Below, piece by piece: positions 35,393 through 45,005 of a stretch of 64,000 nucleotides of DNA. Origin of the DNA: Yimella sp. cx-51 (GTDB taxonomy: Bacteria > Actinomycetota > Actinomycetes > Actinomycetales > Dermatophilaceae); the NCBI RefSeq assembly GCF_017654605.1, contig NZ_CP072113.1, positions 1,612,001 to 1,676,000 of the forward strand, read 5' to 3'. The notes under the pieces are model-generated. The model ran no database searches. It was not told where the DNA came from and saw nothing but the letters and a program-made list of their open reading frames with translations. Numbering within the stretch: the stretch's first letter is position 1; each line of letters begins with the position of its first letter. The position numbers were made by a program, and so were the translations under genes.

Positions 35393-36318
35393 CGAATCGA
35401 ATCACCGCGAGATTCGTTCTCGTACTCGCCGTAGTCGTCCTGAGTGCTGGTGTCGCCCCGAATGTAGAGGCTGGAGGGACTGGCCCGAGATGTCGTGATT
35501 GCGACGTCTCGAAGGGTGGTATACACACCGGTTTCACGAGGGCCGAGACTGCCGCGTTGCCAAAGACACAGCGGTCCTCTGTCGCTCCGAGCACGGACAA
35601 GCCCGGCAGCAAACCCGCGATACAGCAAGTGCCGTTCGAATACACGACGCGAATCGCGTGCTCGGGTAACGAGCCAGGTCGAGAGACAGAGTCCAGTTGC
35701 CAGAGCGCATTGGTCGCATGCGAAGAGGGCGAAGGGCCGTTGAGCGAGATTTACCGGCGACTTCATCCCGTCGATCCAGCAGAGGAGCCGGGCGCCTGGT
35801 CCCATGTGGGGCGCACATGCTTTCCGACCGTAGTGCCCAATTCCGACGCCCGTCCACGGTTGACGCTGGCGATGATCAAGTCGGCTTGGGAGCGCACCCC
35901 GTTCAGCAAGCCGACGGTGTCGATGCAACCGGTGGGTGGGCGCACGTTGGTCACCTTGCCGACGTACTTCCAGTTGCAGTACCCGACCGAGGGATTCGCT
36001 CCGAGCGAGGTGAACACCGTGACCTTGCTAGGGCATCAGGTGCGCATCAAGCCGACCTTCAAGTCGAACACCTTCACCTACGGCGACGGCGCAACCAGTG
36101 GGCCGACGTCTTCGAGCGGTGGCGTGTACCCCACCGGCGACATCACCCACGCGTACGAACGCGCCGGCAAGTACACGGTGAGCGTCTCCACGACGTACGG
36201 CGGTCAGTACTCGGTGGACGGTGGCGCTTGGGCAGACCTCGACGGCACGACGACCGTCGCTGGTCCGTCTTCGATGATCGAAGTCGTGACCACGAAGAAC
36301 CAGTTGGTCAACGAGTAG
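35389..36318 (+). CDS. secreted protein with a PKD-like domain
   Basis: A 309-residue protein with a signal peptide (FVLVLAVVVLSAGVAPNVEA). The middle part has conserved Cys pairs (CRDCDV; later CSG and CQSALVACEE), and the C-terminal ~110 residues form a PKD-like beta domain (TFTYGDGATSG, then THAYERAGKYTVSVSTTYGG). The GTG at 35389 overlaps the upstream stop codon. Function unknown; with the lipoprotein it may form a surface-exposed pair. Its end overlaps, convergently, the broken response regulator gene. Confidence 0.78.
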   Translation: MTNRITARFVLVLAVVVLSAGVAPNVEAGGTGPRCRDCDVSKGGIHTGFTRAETAALPKTQRSSVAPSTDKPGSKPAIQQVPFEYTTRIACSGNEPGRETESSCQSALVACEEGEGPLSEIYRRLHPVDPAEEPGAWSHVGRTCFPTVVPNSDARPRLTLAMIKSAWERTPFSKPTVSMQPVGGRTLVTLPTYFQLQYPTEGFAPSEVNTVTLLGHQVRIKPTFKSNTFTYGDGATSGPTSSSGGVYPTGDITHAYERAGKYTVSVSTTYGGQYSVDGGAWADLDGTTTVAGPSSMIEVVTTKNQLVNE

Positions 36319-37013
36319 GAAGCCGACCGCATTCACGCCAGCGTGTAAGGATCTCCGGGCGGCCTCGGCTGCCGTAGCGCACTCGGCGCACGACGCGTCC
36401 GGAGTCGGCGAGGTGTTCGAGATAGCGGCGGGCGGTGACGCGCGAGGCGCCGATGGCGTTGCCGACCTCAGCGGCCGCTACTCCCCCGTCGAGGTCGCGC
36501 AGTGCGCCGATCACCTGGTCGAGGGTCTCGGTGCTCATGCCTTTGGGCGGAGCCGAACTAGGAGCCGCGCGGAGTGCGCCCAGTAGTTCATCGACGTCGC
36601 CCTGCTCCACAGCCCGGGGTCTCCTCCAGCGTGCCGCGGTACTCGCCATAGTGCTGCAGCTTGGCGCGGAACGAGGCATAGGTGAATGGTTTGAGCAGAT
36701 AGGCGAACACTCCCTGCGTCACCGCCTGCCGCACCACCTCAACGTCCCGGGCGGCGGTCACCGCGATCACGTCGCAGCCGCGGCCCGAAGCGCGCAACTG
36801 CTGCAGCACTGCCAAACCATGCGCGTCGGGCAAGTTCATGTCGAGCAGCACCAACGCGATCGTGTCGTCTGCGCGCAACGCACGCATAGCCTCCTGCACC
36901 GTACGCACCACCGCGGCGACCTCGAATCCGGCTGTGCGCTCTACGTATTGGGCATGAGCTTGAGCGAAGACGGATTCGTCCTCGACGATCAGCACCAGAA
37001 CTGCAGCAGTCAT
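36308..37013 (-). pseudogene. CitB/DcuR-type response regulator, one-base frameshift
   Basis: The receiver domain is intact (VLIVEDESVFAQA, phospho-Asp in LLDMNLPDAHG, Lys in YLLKPFTYASF), but the frame then derails. Removing one base of the GGGG run at 36616-36619 restores GTLEETRAVEQGDVDELLGA and the C-terminal winged helix (AAAEVGNAIGASRVTARRYL) up to 36308. Its start overlaps the kinase stop (ATGA). It would have controlled C4-dicarboxylate or citrate uptake, matching the adjacent dctA. Mutation and sequencing error cannot be separated here. Confidence 0.82.
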
Positions 37014-37850
37014 GATCGACCTCTCAGCGTCACTTCAACCCGTGCCCCACCCAGATCAGATCGACCGATCGACACTGATCCGTCACATCGCTGCGCGACC
37101 TGTTGCACCAGCGCAAGCCCGATGCCTCGGGAACCGGGTGGACCGGCCTTCGTCGACCAGCCTCGTCCCAGCACGTTCTCGGCATCCTCCGGCCCGATGC
37201 CCGGTCCGTTGTCGTCAGCCGCGAGCACCAATCGCTCTGCGGTCCAATCGACTTCGATTCGCACCCGGCCGGGAGTGGCATCGCCGACCGCGTCCAGCGC
37301 ACTGTCGGAAAGGTTGCCGACCACGGTGATGAGGTCTCGTCCGGAGATGGTGCACCGCTGCTCGCTCACCTCACCGACAATCTCCAGCGAGGCGCCACGC
37401 TCGGCCGCCTCTGCCGACTTGCCGAGCAGCAGCGCCGCCAGCACCGGATCACCGACGTCCTCGATCACCTGGTCAGCGAGCAACTGAGTGATCTGGAGTT
37501 CTTCGGTCGCCACCTCGATCGCCTCCTCCGACCGGTCCATCTCGATCAACGACACCACCGTGTGCAGGAGATTGGCCGACTCGTGGTGCTGGGCGCGAAG
37601 CGCCGAAGTGAGCCGCCGGACAACATCCAATTCGCCTGACACGTACTGCAATTCCGTGCGATCACGCACGGTCATGACCGCACCCACATCAGCCCCTTCC
37701 CAGCGGGCCGGTCCGGAGTTGATGACCGGGGCACGACCGCCGACCAGGTAGACGTCGTCGCTCTCGGTCTCACCGGAGACCACGGCGTGCGACAACGCGA
37801 TTGCGCGGCAGCTCGAGAAGTTCACGCGCTTCGTCATTCGCCAGCCGCAC
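37010..37850 (-). pseudogene. CitA/DcuS-type sensor kinase, N-terminus deleted and frameshifted
   Basis: The remaining part covers the PAS domain onward: RLANDEARELLELP in one frame, then VVSGETESDDVYLVGGR, the H-box LRAQHHESANLLHTV and ATPase motifs (DNGPGIG, GSRGIGLALV). One extra base near 37803 separates the first two pieces. The membrane-spanning sensor region is absent, because the gene meets the truncated dctA at about 37847. Confidence 0.82.
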
Positions 37851-39101
37851 CGGACGTCGCGGTCGGCTTCAAGTCGCTCGGCACCGCCTTCGTCGGGCTG
37901 ATCAAGATGATGATCCAGCCGGTCATCTTCTGCACCATTGTCCTGGGCATTGGCAGCCTGCGCAGCGCCGCCAAGGTCGGGAAGGTCGGCGGTCTCGCCC
38001 TCGCCTACTTCCTGTCGATGTCAACCTTCGCCCTGGTCGGCAACCTGCTGCACCCCGGTTCCGGCCTGCACGTCACCGACGAGATGGCCTCTGCCGGCGC
38101 CAAGCAGGCGTCCAAGGGCCACGGCAGCACCGAGGAGTTCCTGCTCGGCATCATCCCCGACTCGCTGCTGTCGTCCCTGACCTCCGGAGACGTCCTACAG
38201 ACGCTGTTCGTCGCTCTGCTGGTCGGCTTCGCACCCCAGGCAATGGGACGCTCCGGCGAGCCGATCCTCAAGGGAAATTGGGCACATGCAGAAGCTCGTC
38301 TTCCGCATCCTGGCGATGATCATGTGGCTCGCTCCGGTGGGTGTCTTCGGCGCGATCGCCTGCGTTGTCGGCGAGAGCGGGGCAGGTGCGCTGAAGAGTC
38401 TGGGCGTGCTGCTGATCGGCTTCTACGTCACGTCCGCGCTCTTCGTCTTCATCGTGCTCGGCGCCGTGCTGCGCGCTGCCACCGGCATCAACATCTGGGC
38501 GCTGTGCAAGTAGCTCGGTCGTGAGTTCCTGCTCATCGTGTCGACCTCTTCCTCCGAGTCGGCCCTCCCCCGTCTCATCGCCAAGATGGAGCACGCCGGT
38601 GTCGACAAGTCGACCGTGGGCGTCGTGGTGCCGACCGGCTGCTCCTTCAACCTCGACAGCACCGCGATCTACCTGACGATGACTTCGCTGTTCATCGCCA
38701 CCGCCATGGACATGCCGCTCTCGCTGGGCGAGCAGGTCTCGCTGCTGCTCTTCATGATCATCGCCTCCAAGGGTGCAGCCGGCGTCACGGGCGCAGGTAT
38801 GGCCACCCTGGCCGGCGGTCTGCAGTCGCACCGCGCCGAACTGGTCGACGGTGTGGGCCTGGTAGTCGGTATCGACCGCTTCATGTCGGAGTGCCGCGCG
38901 CTGACCAACTTCGCCGGCAATGCAGTTGCGACGGTGGTCATCGGTCCGTGGACCGGCGGCCTCGACAAGGCGCAGTTGCAGCAAGCCGTGAGCGGCGACG
39001 ACCCCTTCGACGAGACGACGATGCTGGACGACGACCACCACGGCGGTGCGGTCGAGCAGCCTTCGAAGGAGAAGGCTTCGAAGGAACTCCAACCGGCCTG
39101 A
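37848..39101 (+). pseudogene. dctA: DctA-type C4-dicarboxylate/proton symporter, broken
   Basis: Three pieces of one DctA: APDVAVGFKSLG to GEPILKG; after one extra A in the run 38275-38277, HMQKLVFRILAMIMW to NIWALCK; then, past a TAG stop (38511-38513) where the family has Tyr, [20 protein letters not shown] to the C-terminus, including the conserved [10 protein letters not shown]. The first ~30 residues are missing. A working symporter would import succinate, fumarate or malate. The original terminator (39113) is retained. Confidence 0.88.
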
Positions 39102-39112
39102 GACGGGCGGAT

Positions 39113-39150
39113 CGCAGTGGGCGGGTGGCTTCGGCCGCCCGCCCACTGCG
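39113..39150 (+). terminator. terminator of the dctA locus
   Basis: Arms 39113-39129 and 39134-39150 form a 17-bp stem (one G-T pair) closed by a TTCG tetraloop, 12 bases after the dctA stop. Confidence 0.8.
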
Positions 39151-39224
39151 TGTTCGGAAAGGCACACGAGCCGCGAAGGTCAGACGGTGCTGGTGTCGGT
39201 GTCGGCAGCGCCTATCCTCGAACG

Positions 39225-40364
39225 ATGCAGTGCGGGTACTTCGATCGGCACGAGTGCCGCTCGTGCACCTTCATGAACGTGCCCTACCCGCAACAACTGG
39301 ACGACGGTGCGCGCTCGGTGGCCGCGACCCTCCATGACCACGTTTCGCCCGAAGCGTGGATGCCGCCAGCTCACGGCGCTGAGCAAGGTTTCCGCAACAA
39401 CGCGAAACTGGTGGTGGGCGGACGACGCGGGGCGCCGACACTGGGCATCCTCGACGGATCCGGCAACGGCGTCGACCTCACCGGCTGCGGGCTCTACGAG
39501 CCCGGGTTGTCGCGCGCGCTCCCGGGGTTGCGGGAGGTGATCGCGCAGACCGAACTGACTACGTACGACGTACCCAGCCGCAACGGCGAGCTGAAAAACG
39601 TACTGGTCACCCACTCCCCCGACGGCGAACTGATGATCCGCTTCGTGCTGCGCTCCACCGGCCAGCTGAGCAAGGTGCAGCGGGCGGTTCCCGTTCTGCA
39701 GCAACGGATTCCAGGCGTACGAGTGGTGTCGGTCAACCTTCTGCCTGATCACCGCGCCGTGATGGAGGGTGACGAGGAGATCATCCTCACCGAGCACCAG
39801 ACCCTGCCGATGCGGGTGAACGACCTCACCCTGCACCTGCGACCGGCGAGCTTCTTCCAGACCAACACCGGCGTCGCCGGTCAGCTCTACGCACAAGCTC
39901 GCGACTGGACGCGGGAACTCGCGCCGCGTGCAGTGGTCGACCTCTTCTGCGGCGTGGGCGGTTTCGGGCTGCATGCTGCGGGGCCGACGGTCGAGCAGGT
40001 CTTCGGGGTGGAGCGCTCATCCGAAGCGGTGGAGAGCGCGCGCCGCTCAGCAACCGAACTACGTGCGGAAGGCTGCACGACACAGTTCGAGTTCGTCGCC
40101 GCAGATGCCTTCCCGCAACTGGATCAGGCACCCGAACCCGACCTGATGATCGTCAACCCACCACGTCGCGGCATCGGAGCTGATCAGTGCGAGCGACTCG
40201 ATGCGATAGCGCTGGACCACCTGATCTATTCCAGCTGCAATCCGCGCACTCTGGCCGACGACCTGCGCCGGATGCCCGGCTTCGGGGTCGACCGGGCACG
40301 GCTGTTCCACATGTTCCCGCAGACGCCGCACCACGAGGTGCTCGTGCTGCTGAGCAGACAATGA
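39225..40364 (+). CDS. rlmC: 23S rRNA (uracil-747-C5)-methyltransferase RlmC
   Basis: A 379-residue TrmA/RlmCD-type m5U methyltransferase. The N-terminal Cys cluster (MQCGYFDRHECRSCTF) forms the [4Fe-4S] site. The SAM domain has VVDLFCGVGGFGLHAAG (motif I), FGVERSSEAVESAR and the NPPRRG loop, and the catalytic Cys lies in YSSCNPRTL. SAM methylates U747 of 23S rRNA. The ATG at 39225 gives the standard RlmC start. Its stop overlaps the next gene's ATG. Confidence 0.92.
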   Translation: MQCGYFDRHECRSCTFMNVPYPQQLDDGARSVAATLHDHVSPEAWMPPAHGAEQGFRNNAKLVVGGRRGAPTLGILDGSGNGVDLTGCGLYEPGLSRALPGLREVIAQTELTTYDVPSRNGELKNVLVTHSPDGELMIRFVLRSTGQLSKVQRAVPVLQQRIPGVRVVSVNLLPDHRAVMEGDEEIILTEHQTLPMRVNDLTLHLRPASFFQTNTGVAGQLYAQARDWTRELAPRAVVDLFCGVGGFGLHAAGPTVEQVFGVERSSEAVESARRSATELRAEGCTTQFEFVAADAFPQLDQAPEPDLMIVNPPRRGIGADQCERLDAIALDHLIYSSCNPRTLADDLRRMPGFGVDRARLFHMFPQTPHHEVLVLLSRQ

Positions 40365-41302
40365 GTCGCAGTCGGCGGCACCGACCGATCTCGCCCTTCC
40401 CCCAGGAGCACGGCATCGACGCCATGCGGGTTTCGATGCCGATGGACGGTGCGTGGACGACACTGCGCGACCATCTGGTCGACCGCTTCACCTCGCTCAC
40501 CAGCGACCAGGTGGACGGCGCGATCGCCGCCGGTGATTTCGCAACCACAGACGGGCGCGCTATCACCGCGCAGACGAAGTTCGTCGCCGGTCAGGTGGTT
40601 TTCGTGCGGCGAGCCTTCGAGCCGGAGCCGGTCGTCCCCTTCGACATTCCGGTCGTCCACGAGGACGCCCGCATCCTCGTCGTCGACAAGCCACCCTTCC
40701 TGGCGACCATGCCCCGCGGCGCGCACATCACGCAGACCGCGGTGGCCCGGTTACGGGTGCAACTCGACATCCCGACGCTGAGCCCTGCGCATCGCCTCGA
40801 CCGACTCACCAGCGGCCTGTTGCTGCTCACGAAGGAACCGCACTGGCGCGGCGCCTATCAGCAGGTGTTCGCCGCCCGTCGGATCGAGAAGACCTACCTG
40901 GCGCTTGCGCCCGCGATCGAGGGATTCGAACGGTGGGTGGACATCAGGCTGCACCTGGCGAAGGAACACGGGGTGCCCGCCGCACACATCGATGCCGACC
41001 ATCCACAACCCAACGCGCACACGATGATCCGCCGTGCCCAGGACATCGGTGACAATGCCGTCTACGAGTTGCGACCGGTCACCGGGCGCACCCACCAACT
41101 GCGCGCGACGATGGGCCATGTCGGTGCCCCGATCATCGGCGACCCGCTCTACCCGCAGATCGTGCACCGCGCACGGGACGACTTCAGCGTGCCGCTGCAA
41201 CTACTCGCACACTCGTTGGCCTTCGAGGATCCGGTGACCCGCCGACCCCTGCAGTTCACGAGCCGGCGGGCCTTCCCCTTGGAGAACACTGCAGCTCAGT
41301 GA
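40361..41302 (+). CDS. RluA-family pseudouridine synthase
   Basis: A 313-residue RluA/TruC-type synthase. After an N-terminal S4-like part (LVDRFTSLTSDQVDGAI), the catalytic core carries ILVVDKPPFLATMP, the active Asp in HRLDRLTSGLLLL and RPVTGRTHQLRATMGHVG. It isomerises uridine to pseudouridine in rRNA or tRNA; the target base is not predictable. It overlaps rlmC by 4 bases, so two RNA-modification genes form one unit. Confidence 0.9.
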   Translation: MSRSRRHRPISPFPQEHGIDAMRVSMPMDGAWTTLRDHLVDRFTSLTSDQVDGAIAAGDFATTDGRAITAQTKFVAGQVVFVRRAFEPEPVVPFDIPVVHEDARILVVDKPPFLATMPRGAHITQTAVARLRVQLDIPTLSPAHRLDRLTSGLLLLTKEPHWRGAYQQVFAARRIEKTYLALAPAIEGFERWVDIRLHLAKEHGVPAAHIDADHPQPNAHTMIRRAQDIGDNAVYELRPVTGRTHQLRATMGHVGAPIIGDPLYPQIVHRARDDFSVPLQLLAHSLAFEDPVTRRPLQFTSRRAFPLENTAAQ

Positions 41303-41451
41303 CAGCCGACGCGCGCCGGTCGAGCGCCCGAGACCTCCACTGCATAGAGGCGGGCATGGTGGATCACGGCGAATCTGGAGGGTCCGCCCACCACAGGCTG
41401 CCGTCATCGGCTTGAATCAAGTGACATCCGCCCACGATCAGGAGATGACTG

Positions 41452-42285
41452 ATGGACGTCGACGGCAAGGTCGCGATCGTCACTGGAGCAGCGGCCGGGA
41501 TCGGCCGAGCCCTCGCCGAAGCCTTGGTGCAGGACGGCGCAAAGGTGGTGCTGGCCGACGTCTCCCCCGATGTGGAACGGGTCGCCACCCAACTGGGCGA
41601 GGCCGGAGCCAGCGTGGTGGGCGACATCTCGTCCATCGATGTGATCGACGCCGTCATCGACGCCGCCGACACCAGGTTCGGCACCGTCGACCTCTTCTTC
41701 GCCAACGCCGGCATCGCGGGCGCGCCGGGCCTGGACGCCAGCGAGGCGGACTGGGATCTCAGCTTCGACATCAACGTGCGCTCACACATCCGCGCCGCCC
41801 AGCGCTTGGTGCCACGTTGGGTGGAAGCGGGCAGTGGCTATTTCGTCAGCACGGCGTCTGCCGCCGGACTGCTGACCCAGATCGGCTCGGCCACCTACTC
41901 CGTCACCAAGCACGCGGCTGTTGCGTTCGCCGAATGGCTCAACATCACCTACGGCGATCGCGGGGTGCGGGCGAGCACGCTGTGCCCGATGGGCGTGGAG
42001 ACGGCCTTGCTGTATGCCGGACGCGACAGCGGCGACGTGCTCGGCGCAGCCGCCACCAATGCCGTACTGACTGCTGGCGAGGTGCTCACCCCCGAAGCGG
42101 TGGCCGCCGCCGTCCTGCAGGCGGTGTACGACGAACGCTGCTTGATTCTTCCCCACCCCCAGGTGCTGGAGATGATGCGCCAGAAGAGCGCTGACCACGA
42201 GCGGTGGTTGCGCGGCATGCGCCGCTACCAGGCATCGCTCCTGGCCACATCCGACGTTGCGGACAACCGAGAGGACAACCAATGA
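41452..42285 (+). CDS. short-chain dehydrogenase/reductase (SDR)
   Basis: A 277-residue classical [18 protein letters not shown] (NAD(P)-binding), [15 protein letters not shown], catalytic Ser in STASAAG and Y-x-x-x-K in YSVTKHAAV. Asp in LADVS after strand 2 suggests NAD(H) preference. Its stop overlaps the acyl-CoA dehydrogenase start (ATGA). With that partner it may take part in fatty acid or related acyl oxidation; substrate unknown. Confidence 0.88.
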   Translation: MDVDGKVAIVTGAAAGIGRALAEALVQDGAKVVLADVSPDVERVATQLGEAGASVVGDISSIDVIDAVIDAADTRFGTVDLFFANAGIAGAPGLDASEADWDLSFDINVRSHIRAAQRLVPRWVEAGSGYFVSTASAAGLLTQIGSATYSVTKHAAVAFAEWLNITYGDRGVRASTLCPMGVETALLYAGRDSGDVLGAAATNAVLTAGEVLTPEAVAAAVLQAVYDERCLILPHPQVLEMMRQKSADHERWLRGMRRYQASLLATSDVADNREDNQ

Positions 42286-43508
42286 GCACGATGTTCGAGA
42301 TGACCGAGCGGGGCGCCGACTACCACCGTCGGGTCACTGCGTTCATGGACGCCCACGTCTACCCCGCGGAGGAGGTCTACGAGCAGCAGATGCGCGAGTC
42401 GGGCGACCCGCACCACCAGCCGGCGATCCTGGAAGAGCTGAAGGCGAAGGCGAAGGCCGAGGGTCTCTGGAACCTCTTCCACCCGCACCCGCAGTGGGGC
42501 CCGGGGCTGACCAACTCCGAGTACGCCCCGCTGGCCGAACTGATGGGCCGGGTGCATTTCGCGCCGGAGGTGTTCAACTGCAACGCCCCTGACACCGGCA
42601 ACATGGAGGTGCTCACCCTCTTCGGCACTGACGAGCACAAGGAGAAGTACCTGCGTCCCTTGCTCGATGGGGAGATGGCTTCTGCCTTCCTCATGACCGA
42701 GCCTGCCGTGGCCAGCTCGGATGCCACGAACATCGAGATGTCGATGGTCAAGGACGGCGACGAGTACGTGCTCAACGGCCGAAAGTGGTTCTCCTCCAAC
42801 GCGTTCCACAAGAACTGCAAGGTCTACATCGTCATGGGCAAGACCGACCCGGACGCCGACACCCACCGTCAGCAGTCGATGTTCGTCGTCGACGCCAGCA
42901 CCCCCGGCATCACCGTGCTGCGCAACCTGCCGGTCTTCGGGTATGACGACCGTGAGGGCCACGCGGAGATCTTGTTCGAGGACGTCCGGGTGCCTGCCTC
43001 CGACCTGCTCAAGGGCGAGGGCGAGGGTTTCGCGATCAGCCAGGCGCGGCTCGGTCCGGGCCGCATCCACCACTGCATGCGCACGATCGGCATGGCGGAA
43101 CGAGCTCTGGAACTGCTCTGCAAGCGAGCACTCGCGCGGGTTACCTTCGGTAAACCCGTTGCCGACAACGCCAACATCCAGGACTGGATCGCCGAAGCCC
43201 GCATCGAGATCGAGATGCTGCGCCTGCTCTGCCTCAAGGCGGCCTACCTGATGGACACCGTCGGTAACAAGCAGGCCCAGACCGAGATCGCGGCGATCAA
43301 GGTGGCTGCCCCGACCATCGCGCTGCAGATCATCGACCGCGCCATCCAGGTGCACGGCGGAGCCGGCGTCACCGACGACTTCCCGCTCGCCCGTGCCTAC
43401 GCCGGCATCCGCACGCTGCGCCTCGCCGACGGTCCGGACGAAGTGCACAAGCGCTCCATCGCCCGCCGCGAGTTGCGCAAGTACATGGCGCCGCGAGACC
43501 CTCGCTGA
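42282..43508 (+). CDS. acyl-CoA dehydrogenase
   Basis: A 408-residue acyl-CoA dehydrogenase of the ~400-residue FadE-like group: [20 protein letters not shown] and [13 protein letters not shown] in the middle domain (FAD contacts), [20 protein letters not shown], then [20 protein letters not shown] and the C-terminal [20 protein letters not shown]. It oxidises an acyl-CoA to the enoyl-CoA with FAD. GAGGAC precedes the ATG. A 20-bp terminator follows. Confidence 0.92.
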   Translation: MSTMFEMTERGADYHRRVTAFMDAHVYPAEEVYEQQMRESGDPHHQPAILEELKAKAKAEGLWNLFHPHPQWGPGLTNSEYAPLAELMGRVHFAPEVFNCNAPDTGNMEVLTLFGTDEHKEKYLRPLLDGEMASAFLMTEPAVASSDATNIEMSMVKDGDEYVLNGRKWFSSNAFHKNCKVYIVMGKTDPDADTHRQQSMFVVDASTPGITVLRNLPVFGYDDREGHAEILFEDVRVPASDLLKGEGEGFAISQARLGPGRIHHCMRTIGMAERALELLCKRALARVTFGKPVADNANIQDWIAEARIEIEMLRLLCLKAAYLMDTVGNKQAQTEIAAIKVAAPTIALQIIDRAIQVHGGAGVTDDFPLARAYAGIRTLRLADGPDEVHKRSIARRELRKYMAPRDPR

Positions 43509-43519
43509 AAACCGTTGTG

Positions 43520-43560
43520 ACACAGTGCAGCCCGCGAATGATTCGCGGGCTGCACTGTGT
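43520..43560. terminator. perfect 20-bp stem, bidirectional terminator
   Basis: Arms 43520-43539 and 43541-43560 are perfectly complementary, with one base between them. It separates the convergent acyl-CoA dehydrogenase and FAD-linked oxidase genes. Confidence 0.85.
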
Positions 43561-43606
43561 TGTTCAGTTGTCTTCGTCCGTGGTCGGGCTCTTCGATGAG
43601 GCCGGC

Positions 43607-44968
43607 TCAGTACCCCGCGCCGGGATTGAGCAGACCGAGCGGATCCCACACCTTCCGCATGCCGTGCTGCAGTTCGAGCACGTCGTCACCGAGTTGCTGC
43701 CGTAGGAGCGGACGCTTCAACCGGCCCACGCCGTGCTCCCCGGTGATCGTGCCGTCCAACGACAAGGCGAGCTCCATGATCTGGGTGAACGCCTGCCCCG
43801 CCCGCGTCTTTTCGTCCTCGTCGGAGCCGTCGTAGACGATCACCGGGTGGGTGTTGCCGTCACCCGCGTGCGCCACGACCGTGATGAGCAGTTGCTGCTC
43901 CGTCGCGATCCGGGCAACCCTGTCGACCAGTTCGGGCAGGCGCGGCACCGGCACGCCGACGTCCTCCAACATGTAGGCACCCAGGCGTTCCAGCGCCGGG
44001 AAGACCGCCCGGCGAGCGCCGACGAAGAGCGCACCTTCCTCGGGATCGTCGGTCTCGAAGACTTCAGTGGCGCCGAACTCCTCGCACGCCTGCCGCACCG
44101 CGGCGATCTCCAACTCGCGTGACTCACCTGCCGCGTCCGACTGCACGAGCAGCAGCGCGCCGGCGGAGCGGTCGAGACCCATGGGCTGGAAGTCCTCGAC
44201 CGCGTTGATCGATGCGTTGTCCATGAACTCGACCATGGACGGGCGGGTGGTGCTGCAGATGCGCACCACGGCGTCGGCCGCATCGGTCAGGCCCGCGAAG
44301 GTGGCAACGAGCGTGGCTGGTGGCGCGAGGATCGGCACCAGCCGGCAGAGCACCTCGGTCACCACCGCGAGCGTGCCCTCACTACCGACCAGCAACTTCA
44401 ACAGCGGCAGACCGGCGACGTCCTTGACCCTCGGGCCGCCGAGGGTGATGACCCGGCCGTCGGCGAGCACGGCTTCCAGCCCGAGCACGTAGTCGACCGT
44501 GACGCCGTACTTCACGCAGCACAGGCCGCCGGCGTTCGTGGCGACATTGCCGCCGATGGTGGAGATCTCGAAGGACGAGGGGTCGGGCGGATACCAGAGA
44601 CCGTGCTTGGCTGCAGCCGTCTTGAGCTCCTTGTTGAGTGCGCCCGCTTGCGCGCGCAGCGTGCGTGTGGCGGGGTCAACCGTGATTTCGTTCATGCGTT
44701 CCAAGCACAGCACGAGCGCAGCTTCATGAGCGCTGGCGCCGCCGGAGAGTCCTGATCCGGCGCCGCGAGGAACCACCGGGACGCGGTGCTTGGTGGCCCA
44801 TCGCATGACGGCCTGCACATGCGCGGTCGAGCGCGGCAGCACGACAGCCACCGGCAGTGCCGCCTCCGGATCACGTGCCCAGTCGTAGCGATACGCCTCG
44901 CGCTGCTCGGATGAGGTGCGCACAACGTCCGCACCGAGTTCGTCGACCAGTTCTTGCACAGCGTCCAT
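43607..44968 (-). CDS. FAD-linked oxidase, GlcD/D-lactate dehydrogenase type
   Basis: A 453-residue FAD_binding_4/FAD-oxidase_C protein. The PP-loop region has PVVPRGAGSGLSGGAS and FEISTIGGNVATNAGGLCCV, and the C-terminal domain has VVAHAGDGNTHPVIVYD and GTITGEHGVGRLK, the typical GlcD/D-lactate dehydrogenase block. It oxidises a D-2-hydroxyacid such as glycolate or D-lactate to the 2-oxoacid; no GlcE/GlcF partners lie next to it, which favours a stand-alone enzyme. Confidence 0.88.
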   Translation of the reverse strand: MDAVQELVDELGADVVRTSSEQREAYRYDWARDPEAALPVAVVLPRSTAHVQAVMRWATKHRVPVVPRGAGSGLSGGASAHEAALVLCLERMNEITVDPATRTLRAQAGALNKELKTAAAKHGLWYPPDPSSFEISTIGGNVATNAGGLCCVKYGVTVDYVLGLEAVLADGRVITLGGPRVKDVAGLPLLKLLVGSEGTLAVVTEVLCRLVPILAPPATLVATFAGLTDAADAVVRICSTTRPSMVEFMDNASINAVEDFQPMGLDRSAGALLLVQSDAAGESRELEIAAVRQACEEFGATEVFETDDPEEGALFVGARRAVFPALERLGAYMLEDVGVPVPRLPELVDRVARIATEQQLLITVVAHAGDGNTHPVIVYDGSDEDEKTRAGQAFTQIMELALSLDGTITGEHGVGRLKRPLLRQQLGDDVLELQHGMRKVWDPLGLLNPGAGY

Positions 44969-45005
44969 GAGCTCAGCCTAGGCATGGAAGAAGTTCGACG
45001 GGGGG

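Noticed and set aside
42225-43649. 474-codon minus-strand open frame
   Set aside because: It is antisense to the acyl-CoA dehydrogenase, which has complete motifs.
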